Source: Oscillospiraceae bacterium
GTDB lineage: Bacteria > Bacillota > Clostridia > Oscillospirales > Oscillospiraceae
Direction of reading: 5' to 3'
Assembly: GCA_018265835.1 (NCBI GenBank)
Contig: JABLYK010000045.1
Span: forward strand, 1 to 16,611
Length of the DNA stretch: 16,611 nt
Shown: positions 6,915 to 14,238 of the stretch, one piece after another
Position numbering within the stretch: the stretch's first letter is position 1
Layout of the letters: each line of letters starts with the position of its first letter
Made by a program: the position numbers and the translations under genes
Notes under the pieces: model-generated
Databases searched by the model: none
Told to the model about the DNA's origin: nothing
What the model saw: the letters and a program-made list of their open reading frames with translations, nothing else

Positions 6915-7829
6915 TTATTCAATACCAAGCAGCTTGAGGATGAGCGCCATGCGGATGAAGCGGCCGTTGCGGACCTGCTTGAAGTAGCAGGCGCGGGGAT
7001 CATCGTCCACGGCAACGGAGATCTCGTTCACGCGCGGCAGCGGGTGCAGGATGCAGAGATCCTTCTTGGCGCTGCGCAGCTTCTCCGGGGTGAGGATGTA
7101 GCTGTCCTTCAGGCGGAGGTAGTCCTCCTCGTTGAAGAAGCGCTCGCGCTGAACGCGGGTCATGTAGAGAATGTCGAGCTCGGGCATGACGGCTTCGAGG
7201 TCGGTCGTCTGCTCGTAGGGGATGTTGTTCTTCTTGAGCGCCTCGCTCTTCACGTAGCTGGGGAGCTTGAGCTCCTCGGGGGAAATGAGGACGATCTTGA
7301 TGCCGGTGTAGCGGCTCAGGGCGCTGATGAGGGAGTGGACGGTGCGGCCGAACTTGAGGTCGCCGCAGAAGCCCACGGTCAGGTCGTTGAAGCGCCCCTT
7401 TTCACGGTTGATGGTGAGAAGGTCGGTCAGCGTCTGGGTCGGGTGGTTGTGACCGCCGTCGCCCGCGTTGATGACGGGGACCTCGGAGTGCATGGAGGCG
7501 ACCAGCGGCGCGCCCTCCTTGGGGTGACGCATGGCGATGATGTCAGCATAGCAGCTGACGGTGCGCACCGTGTCGGAAACGCTCTCGCCCTTGGCGGCGG
7601 AAGAGCTGCTTGCGGACGAGAAGCCCAGCACCTTGCCGCCAAGACCGAGCATCGCGGACTCAAAGCTCAGGCGCGTGCGGGTAGAGGGCTCAAAGAAGAG
7701 CGTTGCGAGGATCTTGCCGTCGCACTTGTGTGCGTAGGCATCTGGATGGTCGATGATGTCGTTGGCCGTGGCGACCATATCGTCGATCTCCTGGGTGGTC
7801 AGCTGCAAAATGTCGATCAAATGCTCCAT
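6915..7829 (-). CDS. pyrB: Aspartate carbamoyltransferase catalytic chain
   Basis: A 304-residue enzyme joining carbamoyl phosphate and aspartate, the committed step of pyrimidine synthesis. The carbamoyl-phosphate motif STRTR is at residues 49-53 and HPLPRVNEI lies near residue 260. The start MEHLIDIL was chosen because a GGAGG ribosome-binding site lies about a dozen bases upstream; the open frame extends further but only into the end of pyrE. One base separates the pyrE stop from this ATG, so translation is probably coupled. Adjacent pyrI suggests a PyrBI holoenzyme. Confidence 0.97.
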   Translation of the reverse strand: MEHLIDILQLTTQEIDDMVATANDIIDHPDAYAHKCDGKILATLFFEPSTRTRLSFESAMLGLGGKVLGFSSASSSSAAKGESVSDTVRTVSCYADIIAMRHPKEGAPLVASMHSEVPVINAGDGGHNHPTQTLTDLLTINREKGRFNDLTVGFCGDLKFGRTVHSLISALSRYTGIKIVLISPEELKLPSYVKSEALKKNNIPYEQTTDLEAVMPELDILYMTRVQRERFFNEEDYLRLKDSYILTPEKLRSAKKDLCILHPLPRVNEISVAVDDDPRACYFKQVRNGRFIRMALILKLLGIE

Positions 7830-7830
7830 G

Positions 7831-8478
7831 TTAGTTCTTTCCTCCGATCCAAGATTCATCCGACGGGTCGTTGCGGAACTGAATGAGACGCGCAACGTCC
7901 TCGGGGTGGATATAATTTTGCTTCGCCGCTACGTCGGCGATGACGTCAAAGTTGGTCAGGCTGTGGTTCTTCACGTTGGCGGCGGCGAGGCGGTCAAGGC
8001 CCTTCTGCATACCGTAGGTGAAGATGCTCGCAACGCCCAGCACCTCCGCGCCCGCTTCGCGCAGGACGCTCACAACGTCCAGAACGCTGCCGCCGGTGGA
8101 GATGAGGTCCTCGATGACGACGACCTTCTGGCCCGGCTCAAGGCGGCCCTCGATCTGGTTCTGGCGGCCGTGGTCCTTGCTGGAAGAGCGCACATAGCCC
8201 ATGGGAAGGCCCATCATGTGGCCGACGATGGCGGCGTGGGCGATGCCCGCCGTGCTCGTACCCATCAGCACCTCCACATTGGGATAGTCGGCGCGAATGA
8301 TCTCGCACAACGCACTTTCCACCTGCGTGCGCACCTCGGGTGCGGTCAGGATCAGGCGGTTGTCGCAGTAGACGGGACTCTTGATGCCGCTGGCCCAGGT
8401 GAAGGGCTCGTTCGGGCGAAAGAATACTGCGCGGATGGAGAGCAAGCCCTCCGCAATGCTGCGTTCCAAATGCTCCAT
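7831..8478 (-). CDS. pyrE: Orotate phosphoribosyltransferase
   Basis: A 215-residue enzyme that converts orotate and PRPP to OMP. The PRPP-binding motif VVVIEDLISTGGS ends at residue 131, and the flexible catalytic loop residues KDHGRQ are at 101-106. The ATG start (MEHLERS) has an AAAGGAG ribosome-binding site about 11 bases upstream; a TTG seven codons earlier would overlap that site and is less likely. The HAD phosphatase gene ends 25 bases upstream and pyrB starts one base after the stop. All nine Arg codons through residue 111 are CGC. Confidence 0.96.
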   Translation of the reverse strand: MEHLERSIAEGLLSIRAVFFRPNEPFTWASGIKSPVYCDNRLILTAPEVRTQVESALCEIIRADYPNVEVLMGTSTAGIAHAAIVGHMMGLPMGYVRSSSKDHGRQNQIEGRLEPGQKVVVIEDLISTGGSVLDVVSVLREAGAEVLGVASIFTYGMQKGLDRLAAANVKNHSLTNFDVIADVAAKQNYIHPEDVARLIQFRNDPSDESWIGGKN

Positions 8479-8503
8479 TTCTATCTCTTCTCCTTTCAAA
8501 ATG

Positions 8504-9154
8504 TCAGTTTGTTGACAGAATTAGTGTTTCCAATGCCTCCGGGGTTTCGGCGATTTGGTCAGCGCCGGCGGTGGTGAGTTCTTCGCGGCTGCCGTAGCCG
8601 TAAAGCACGCCGATCACGTCGAGCCCCGCAAGATGCGCGCCGATGACGTCATGCTCGCGGTCGCCGACCATGACGGCGCGGGAAAGATCGTCGCAGCCGG
8701 CTGCCTTGAGCGCGGCTTTTACGACGTTCACCTTTTTCCCCGCTTCCCTGTCGCCCTCGGGTGCGCCGCAGATGGCGTCGAAGTAGGGCGCAAGACCGAA
8801 GTGCTCCAGAATGCGCTCAGCCATGATGTCGAGCTTCGACGTGGCAACGAAGAGGCGCTTGCCCTCGCTTTTGAGATGCGCGAGCAGCGTGGGAATGCCG
8901 GGGTAGGGGGCGTTGTCGAGCCAGCCGTCCTGCTGATAGTATTCGCGGAATTTTGCGACCGCGGCGTCGACATTCTCTGCGCGCACGAAGCGTGCGAAGG
9001 TCTCGCTGAGCGGCGGGCCGACGAAGAACGACAGCTCGCGCCAGTCGCGCTCGATGCCAAATGCGCGCAGGGCATACTGCCCGGCCTTCATGATGCCGGG
9101 CCCGGAGTCGGTCAGCGTGCCGTCCAAATCAAATAAGATGATGTCGCAGTGCAT
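8504..9154 (-). CDS. HAD-superfamily phosphatase inside the pyr operon
   Basis: A 216-residue haloacid-dehalogenase-type hydrolase. Motif I is FDLDGTLTD with nucleophile Asp9 and acid Asp11, motif II is the ATSK segment, and motif IV is GDREHD near the C-terminal third; the helical cap between motifs I and II puts it in the phosphoglycolate phosphatase (Gph)/nucleotidase group. It lies between pyrF (3 bases) and pyrE (25 bases), so it belongs to the operon. A nucleotide or pathway-intermediate phosphatase role is plausible from context, but the true substrate cannot be read from sequence. No gene symbol is given for that reason. Confidence 0.88.
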   Translation of the reverse strand: MHCDIILFDLDGTLTDSGPGIMKAGQYALRAFGIERDWRELSFFVGPPLSETFARFVRAENVDAAVAKFREYYQQDGWLDNAPYPGIPTLLAHLKSEGKRLFVATSKLDIMAERILEHFGLAPYFDAICGAPEGDREAGKKVNVVKAALKAAGCDDLSRAVMVGDREHDVIGAHLAGLDVIGVLYGYGSREELTTAGADQIAETPEALETLILSTN

Positions 9155-9157
9155 GGC

Positions 9158-9856
9158 TTAGCCCACGAACTCGCTGACGCAGCGGCGATAGGCTGCGACA
9201 GGATCCTCCGCCTGCGTGATGGGGCGGCCGACGACGATGTAGTCCGAGCCGATCTCGCGCGCCTTTGCGGGCGTGGTGATGCGCACCTGGTCGTCCGCCT
9301 TTGCGTCAGCAAAGCGGATGCCGGGGGTGACGGTGAGAAAGTTCTTCGTGCAGGTCTCGTGGATGCGGCCGGCTTCAAGCGGGGAGCAGACCACGCCGTC
9401 GAGCCCGGCGAGTCTTGCGTTTTTGGCATAGTCGATGACCACATTCTCAAGCGGGGCGTGAATGCCGATTTCTTCCTCCATGCTCTGCTGGCTGGTGGAG
9501 GTGAGCTGCGTGACAGCGATGAGGAGCGGGCGCGTACCATCCACGCGGGTGAGTCCCTCAAGCGCAGCGCTCATCATGGCGCGCGTACCTGCGGCGTGGA
9601 GGTTGACCATATCCACATTGAGGGAGGAGAGCACGGCCATGGCCTTTTTCACGGTATTGGGGATGTCGTGCAGTTTGAGATCGAGGAAGATCTTGTGGCC
9701 GCGGGCCTTGATCTCGCGCACGATCGCGGGGCCTTCGGCGTAGAAAAGCTCCATGCCGATCTTCACAAAGGGCTTTTCGCCGGTGAAGCGGTCAAGAAAC
9801 GCGAGGGTCTTTTCCTTGCTGTCGAAATCCAGCGCAATGATAACGTCCTTACTCAT
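9158..9856 (-). CDS. pyrF: Orotidine 5'-phosphate decarboxylase
   Basis: A 232-residue class I OMP decarboxylase that makes UMP. The catalytic Asp-Lys-x-x-Asp array is at Asp59, Lys61 and Asp64 in FLDLKLHDIPNT, with Asp10 and Lys32 as the expected substrate-binding residues. The ATG (MSKDVII) follows an AGGAGGT ribosome-binding site by 7 bases; a GTG three codons upstream would overlap that site and was rejected. Its start overlaps the end of pyrD by 8 bases. Confidence 0.96.
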   Translation of the reverse strand: MSKDVIIALDFDSKEKTLAFLDRFTGEKPFVKIGMELFYAEGPAIVREIKARGHKIFLDLKLHDIPNTVKKAMAVLSSLNVDMVNLHAAGTRAMMSAALEGLTRVDGTRPLLIAVTQLTSTSQQSMEEEIGIHAPLENVVIDYAKNARLAGLDGVVCSPLEAGRIHETCTKNFLTVTPGIRFADAKADDQVRITTPAKAREIGSDYIVVGRPITQAEDPVAAYRRCVSEFVG

Positions 9857-10766
9857 GGTGGGCACCTCCTATGATGTCGTTCAAATCGTTGATGTTGTAT
9901 TTCTGCATGACGCGGGGCAGGTCCTCGACGATGCGGCGGCAGGCGAAGGGATCGACAAGGTTGGCAGCGCCTACCTCGACCGCCGTTGCGCCCGCGAGCA
10001 TCAGCTCGATGACGTCCTCGGCGCTCATCACGCCGCCGAGACCGACGACGGGGATGCGCACCGCTTCGTAGACCTGCCAGACCATGCGCACGGCGAGCGG
10101 GAAGATCGCGGGGCCGGACATACCGCCCGTGCTGTTGGCAAGAAGCGGCTTTCTCGTTTTGAGATCGAGCCGCATGCCCATCACGGTGTTGATGAGGCTG
10201 ATGCCGTCCGCGCCTGCGTCCTCGCAGGCCCTGGCAATGTCCGCAATGCTTGTGACGTTGGGCGAGAGCTTGACGATGACGGGCTTTTTGACCGCGTCCT
10301 TCACCGCGCGCGTGACCGCTGCGGCAGCCTTCGGGTCAGTGCCGAAGCTCATGCCGCCGCCGTGGACGTTGGGGCAGGAGATGTTCACCTCAAGCCAGCC
10401 AACCTGCGGACAGGTGTCGAGCTTCTGGCAGACCTCGACGTATTCATCGAGCGAAAAGCCGCTGACATTTGCCATGACAGGCTTGCGGAAAACGCGCGCG
10501 AGCTTGGGAAGCTCCTCGGCGATAACCGCGTCCACGCCGGGGTTCTGAAGGCCCACGGCGTTGAGCATACCGCTTTGCATCTCAGCGATGCGCGGCTGGG
10601 GATTGCCAAGGCGCGGCTCGCGCGTCGTTCCCTTAAAGGAGAACGTGCCGAGGCAGTTGATATCGTAGAGCTCTGCGAACTCGTGGCCGTAGCCGAAGGT
10701 ACCGCTCGCGGGAATAATGGGGTTATCGAGCGGAAGAGAGCAGAGCGTGACGTTCGTTTTTACCAT
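9849..10766 (-). CDS. pyrD: Dihydroorotate dehydrogenase B, catalytic subunit
   Basis: A 305-residue FMN enzyme of the class 1B type (PyrDB). The catalytic base is Cys131 in NISCPNVHGGG, the hallmark of class 1 enzymes; class 2 membrane enzymes use Ser. The start of the FMN-binding barrel shows NPIIPASGTFGYG, and GLGGV near the C-terminus fits the FMN phosphate site. It needs PyrK to pass electrons to NAD, and pyrK lies directly upstream with a 7-base overlap (ATGGTAA). Confidence 0.96.
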   Translation of the reverse strand: MVKTNVTLCSLPLDNPIIPASGTFGYGHEFAELYDINCLGTFSFKGTTREPRLGNPQPRIAEMQSGMLNAVGLQNPGVDAVIAEELPKLARVFRKPVMANVSGFSLDEYVEVCQKLDTCPQVGWLEVNISCPNVHGGGMSFGTDPKAAAAVTRAVKDAVKKPVIVKLSPNVTSIADIARACEDAGADGISLINTVMGMRLDLKTRKPLLANSTGGMSGPAIFPLAVRMVWQVYEAVRIPVVGLGGVMSAEDVIELMLAGATAVEVGAANLVDPFACRRIVEDLPRVMQKYNINDLNDIIGGAHHE

Positions 10767-11488
10767 TTGATCTCATCCCTCCCGAATACGGGGCCTTCAC
10801 GGCAGACGCGCTTGGGGCCGTTCACTGTGTCGATCGTGCAGCCCATGCACGCGCCGAAGCCGCAGCCCATGCGCGCTTCCAGACTGATCTGACCGGGCTT
10901 GTCCGTCTTTGCGCAGAGCGCCTTGAGCATCGGCATCGGCCCGCAGGCGCAGACGGCGTCGAACCGCTCGGGCAGCGCGTCGGTCACAAAGCCGCGTGTG
11001 CCGCGGCTGCCGTCCGCCGTTGCGATGACGGTCTGCACGCCGAGCGCCTTGAATTCATTTTCGTAAAAAACATCCTCCGCAGTGTTGAAACCCAGAACGG
11101 CGACGGGCGTTTTGCCCGCGGCAAGAAGGCGCTTTGAAAGGCCGAAGAGCGGCGCGGCACCGATGCCGCCGCCCGCAAGGAGCGTCGTTTCGCCGCAGGA
11201 GGCAACGTCAAAGCCGTTGCCGAGACCCGAGAGCGCATCGAGCGCCTGCCCTGGCGTGCAGTGGGAGAGCCAGTCCGTTCCACTGCCGACGACTTTATAA
11301 AGGAGCGTGACGCTCTTTTCGTCCCAGTCGCAGATGGAGATGGGCCTGCGCAGGAAGAAACCGGGCAGACGAAGGTCGAGGAACTGGCCCGGCGCGGTGA
11401 TGGCCGAGGTGTCGCCCTCGAGCTTCAAGCGGTAGACGCCCGAGGCAATGAGGGCGTTCTCCGCGATGGTGTAAGTTACTTCGATCAA
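10760..11488 (-). CDS. pyrK: Dihydroorotate dehydrogenase B, electron transfer subunit
   Basis: A 242-residue iron-sulfur flavoprotein with a ferredoxin-reductase fold. RRPISICD is the FAD-binding motif, and GGGIGAAPLFGL with CGPMPML belong to the NAD-binding domain. Four cysteines for the [2Fe-2S] cluster are at 209, 214, 217 and 229 (C-x4-C-x2-C-x11-C). The start is a TTG, chosen because GGAGG lies 7 bases upstream and it forms a TTGA overlap with the pyrC stop. The frame runs further upstream without a suitable ribosome-binding site. It passes electrons from dihydroorotate to NAD, which suits an anaerobe. Confidence 0.94.
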   Translation of the reverse strand: MIEVTYTIAENALIASGVYRLKLEGDTSAITAPGQFLDLRLPGFFLRRPISICDWDEKSVTLLYKVVGSGTDWLSHCTPGQALDALSGLGNGFDVASCGETTLLAGGGIGAAPLFGLSKRLLAAGKTPVAVLGFNTAEDVFYENEFKALGVQTVIATADGSRGTRGFVTDALPERFDAVCACGPMPMLKALCAKTDKPGQISLEARMGCGFGACMGCTIDTVNGPKRVCREGPVFGRDEIKW

Positions 11489-12756
11489 AGCATGTCCTCC
11501 TTCCAGACGATCTCGCCGCCGATCATCGTCAGCTTGCACACACCGGTGAGGCACGTGCCGGCGAAGGGCGTTGCGCGCCCCATGGTCAAAAATGTTTCGG
11601 GGTCGACGGTATAGGTTCCGTTGAGGTCAAATACGGTCAGGTCGGCGGGCTGGCCGACGGCGATCTCCGTGCCGCAGCCGAAGCGGCGCATCGGAGAGGT
11701 GTGCATCAGCTCGACGAGCTTTTCAAGCGGCAGGATCCTCTTTTTCACAAGATGCGTGTAGCTTGCGGCAAAGGAGGTTTCCAGTCCGACAACGCCCATG
11801 GCGCTCTTTTCAAGGCCTTTGCTCTTTTCCTCGCGGCTGTGGGGCGCGTGGTCGGTGATAAGCATGTCGATCGTCCCGTCCAGAAGACCCTCGATGAGCG
11901 CGTCGCGGTCGGCCTGATCGCGCAGGGGAGGATTCATCTTGAAGCGTCCGTCCTCCTGCAAATCGTCCTGCGTGAAGGCGAGATAGTGCGGCGCTGTTTC
12001 GCATGTCACGTCCACGCCGCGGCGCTTGGCCGCGCGGATGACCTCGACGCTTTCCTTGGTCGAAACGTGGCAGACGTGGTAGGCGCAGCCCGTTTCCTCG
12101 GCAAGCTTCACGTCGCGCGCGATCTGCCCCCATTCGCTCTCGGAGCAGATGCCGCGGTGCCCGTGGGCGCGGGCATACGCGCCGTCGTGGATGTAGCCGC
12201 CGCGAAGCAGGGCGTTGTCCTCACAGTGCGCGGCAAGGATCTTGCCGAGACGGCGGCACTCGGCCATCGCCTGGCGCATCATGCTCTCGGACTGCACGCC
12301 GCGCCCGTCGTCGGAAAAGGCAATGACGTCTGGCGCCATGCCCGCAAGGTCTGCAAGCTGCTCGCCCTTTTCACCGACCGTGATCGCCCCGTAGGGATGG
12401 ACATGAACGAGGGCGTCCTTCTCGATGAGCGCGCGCTGGAGCGCAAGCGATTCGACGCAGTCGGGCACGGGGTTCAGGTTCGGCATGGCGGCAACGTGAG
12501 CGAAGCCGCCGTGCGCGGCGGCCAGTGTGCCGGAGCGGATGGTTTCCTTATAAAAAAATCCCGGCTCACGAAGATGAACATGAACATCAACGAAACCGGG
12601 AAACAAAACCATATTAGAAATATCAATAACAATAGTATCATCGGAAGGGGAAACACCATCACCAATAGAAACAATCTTTCCGTCCGAAAGAAACACGTCC
12701 GCCAAATGAAACACGCCCTGCGAGAAAAACTTTGCATTCTTCAGAAGATAGCGCAT
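11485..12756 (-). CDS. pyrC: Dihydroorotase (class I)
   Basis: A 423-residue amidohydrolase that cyclises carbamoyl aspartate. The metal-binding HVHLREPG has His59 and His61, and a later ITDHAPHS gives the conserved Asp-His of the active site. The size fits class I dihydroorotases. The ATG at 12756 lies 8 bases from GGAGG; an ATG two codons earlier would be only 2 bases from it. As the first gene of the operon it has its own promoter. The first 72 codons (12541-12756) are about 40% GC with mostly T-ending codons, while the next 60 bases are about 75% GC, an abrupt change. Confidence 0.95.
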   Translation of the reverse strand: MRYLLKNAKFFSQGVFHLADVFLSDGKIVSIGDGVSPSDDTIVIDISNMVLFPGFVDVHVHLREPGFFYKETIRSGTLAAAHGGFAHVAAMPNLNPVPDCVESLALQRALIEKDALVHVHPYGAITVGEKGEQLADLAGMAPDVIAFSDDGRGVQSESMMRQAMAECRRLGKILAAHCEDNALLRGGYIHDGAYARAHGHRGICSESEWGQIARDVKLAEETGCAYHVCHVSTKESVEVIRAAKRRGVDVTCETAPHYLAFTQDDLQEDGRFKMNPPLRDQADRDALIEGLLDGTIDMLITDHAPHSREEKSKGLEKSAMGVVGLETSFAASYTHLVKKRILPLEKLVELMHTSPMRRFGCGTEIAVGQPADLTVFDLNGTYTVDPETFLTMGRATPFAGTCLTGVCKLTMIGGEIVWKEDML

Positions 12757-12787
12757 TTTCATTTCCTCCTTGTGTTGTTTTCGGTGC

Positions 12788-12816
12788 ATTATACGGGATA
12801 ATTTGACGAATGTCAA
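12788..12816 (-). promoter_or_regulatory. Perfect-consensus promoter of the pyr operon
   Basis: On the minus strand TTGACA (12816-12811), 17 bases and TATAAT (12793-12788) match the housekeeping consensus exactly. The start of transcription should fall near 12781, giving a leader of only about 25 bases before pyrC. That leaves no room for a PyrR-type antiterminator/terminator. Confidence 0.93.
12803..12816. promoter_or_regulatory. Inverted repeat over the -35 box, possible operator
   Basis: TTGAC/GTCAA with a 4-base spacer lies over the -35 element of the pyr promoter. A repressor bound here would block the polymerase. This is inference from position only; part of the symmetry comes from the -35 sequence itself. 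Confidence 0.4.
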
Positions 12817-13104
12817 GAGCAAAAGCTTCGGGAAAACGACACGGTGAAAAAAAGAAATGAGAAAGTATGCAGCCTTGCCCTGCCGCACCGTGCAGCGCGT
12901 ATTTCTGCGGCGGCGCAGGGGCGGAAAAAATCTGCGGAACTTGGTGAAAAGTGCTGAATTTCACCAGGATGCCTTTGAAGAAAGAGCGTACTTTTCAACG
13001 AAAATTTGCCCCGTACTGGAAAATGTAAAATTATGCGGCTGGCAATCGGGATGGAGGCTCTTATACTGAGGCCAACCTGGTTCTATGAACGGAGAACCAC
13101 AACA

Positions 13105-13158
13105 ATGAAGAGCATTTTCGTTTTTGCATACTATTATCACTTTACTATGGATTCGTAG
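13105..13158 (+). CDS. Possible 17-codon peptide (doubtful)
   Basis: A frame beginning MKSIFVFAYYYHFTMDS, rich in aromatic residues, starts 10 bases after a GGAG at 13091-13094 and lies upstream of the orphan terminator. A leader or small hydrophobic peptide is possible. The length is far too short for statistical support, and no family is recognised. Confidence 0.2.
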   Translation: MKSIFVFAYYYHFTMDS

Positions 13159-13212
13159 TAAGGCTAATTTGTGATACAAAGATGCAAAAAAGCTCTGAAA
13201 AGAGATTGCTTG

Positions 13213-13246
13213 ATGCGGCACAGGTTAGACCTGTGCCGCATTTTTT
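13213..13246 (+). terminator. Orphan intrinsic terminator
   Basis: A perfect 13-bp stem (13213-13225 with 13229-13241) with a TAG loop is followed by six T. On the opposite strand no T-run follows directly. It terminates + strand transcripts, yet no clear + strand gene precedes it. Confidence 0.9.
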
Positions 13247-13298
13247 CTGTTTGTTCTGCGCTTGTCAACGCCGGGCGGAACGATGGGAGGAACCGCGC

Positions 13299-13424
13299 TT
13301 ACCCGGCAAGAAGGCTGCTGAGCGCGGCGATCCCCAAAAGCAGGGCAAGCACCGCCGCCAAAGCAGCCGCCCTCCGCTTCCCCATCGGTCTCATTTTCTT
13401 TGCACGGTAATGCGTTTCTTCCAT
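13299..13424 (-). CDS. 41-residue single-span membrane protein
   Basis: This small gene starts MEETHYRAKKMRPMGKRR and continues into one hydrophobic helix, about residues 19-40, built of Ala and Leu with a Gly and Ile in the middle. The basic residues just before the helix predict a cytoplasmic N-terminus by the positive-inside rule. The ATG lies 6 bases after the lipoprotein stop, with AAGGA nearby, so it would be read from the same transcript. I do not recognise a family. It could be a helper of the lipoprotein or a transport complex; the upstream gene being broken makes its present use uncertain. Confidence 0.55.
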   Translation of the reverse strand: MEETHYRAKKMRPMGKRRAAALAAVLALLLGIAALSSLLAG

Positions 13425-13430
13425 CTATCC

Positions 13431-14238
13431 TTACCTCAAGCTGATATAGGGCTCAGGCTCCGCAAGAACAGCGTCATCCTGTGCGACGTATTCGATCCAG
13501 GTATTCCGCACCCGAACGTCTCCGCCTTCAAACGCGCGGCTTTCATCCGCAAGGAGGGGCGCCATGTGCTTCGCCGCAGCCAGACAGGTCACGGTGAAGG
13601 TATCCTCGTCCCGGACCGCCTCCCCGTCCCGCGTGACCTTCGTCAGGGTATACGTCCCGTGATCCTCCTGCACTTCCATGGCGATGCCGCTGACTACCGG
13701 CAGAGAGCCCCGGTTAAACGGTGTAAAGCCGCCCTCACAGCCCTCCACAAAGGCTTTGACGGTCGCCTCAGAATCGTCTCCGGACTCACGGAGCTGGCTG
13801 TCAAACGCCTTATACGCCTGCGCCGCGCTGTACTCTCCCGCGATCATTTTGGAGACCACGTCCTGCGAAGAGGTAGGTGTTGTAAACGGCACCCGCCTCG
13901 TTGCTGGTGGAGAGATCCATCAGGCTGTCCTTCAGCGGCTGTGCGTCATGGAGAGAAAACCGGCAGCAGGTGATCACATCCGGCAGCCCACCGTTTTCAT
14001 TGAGGAATTTGTAGAAATCCAGATCGTTGTTTCCCACCACAAATTCCACGTCCACGTCCGGGAGCTGGGCCTGAACGTAGGGGGCGTACTTTTCATACAG
14101 GTTCGCCGTCCACAAATACACCCGGATGGGTTCCCCCTCATCCTCCGCGGTCCTCCCGGCGCAGCCCGCCAGAAGGGAAACGCTCATCGCCAGTGTCAGC
14201 AGCAGCGCAGCCATACGTCTCCATGTTCTTTCTTTCAT
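13431..14238 (-). pseudogene. Solute-binding lipoprotein with internal deletion and frame change
   Basis: The start MKERTWRR, a hydrophobic signal and lipobox LLAGC predict a lipoprotein. An extracellular solute-binding fold begins with IRVYLWTANLYEKYAPYV and runs to GAVYNTYL, then near 13875 the reading frame shifts by one and continues as SSQDVVSKMIAGEYSAAQAY, typical of the C-terminal end of such proteins. The middle part, probably 150 or more residues, is missing. The last 100 or so residues, with LPVVSGI and DTFTVTCLAAAKH, resemble a 5'-nucleotidase C-terminal domain; that assignment is weaker. The start ATG has AAGGGA at 14248-14253. A sequencing or assembly error cannot explain the missing middle by a single base change. 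Confidence 0.72.

Larger units (their letters stand above)
12817..13298. other. AT-richer gap upstream of the pyr operon
   Basis: No convincing protein gene larger than a possible 17-codon frame (13105-13158) is seen. The stretch contains an inverted repeat GGTTCT/AGAACC (13079-13098), weak promoter-like words near 13060, and a strong + strand terminator (13213-13246) with no recognisable gene before it. It may be a decayed gene or a small-RNA locus. Confidence 0.6.

Noticed and set aside
12757..12787. A PyrR-type attenuator before pyrC
   Set aside because: The promoter leaves only about 25 transcribed bases before the start codon, and no terminator/antiterminator pair is visible.
12857..13069. 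A 70-codon + strand frame upstream of the pyr promoter
   Set aside because: It has no ribosome-binding site or recognisable domain, and the region is otherwise non-coding in character.
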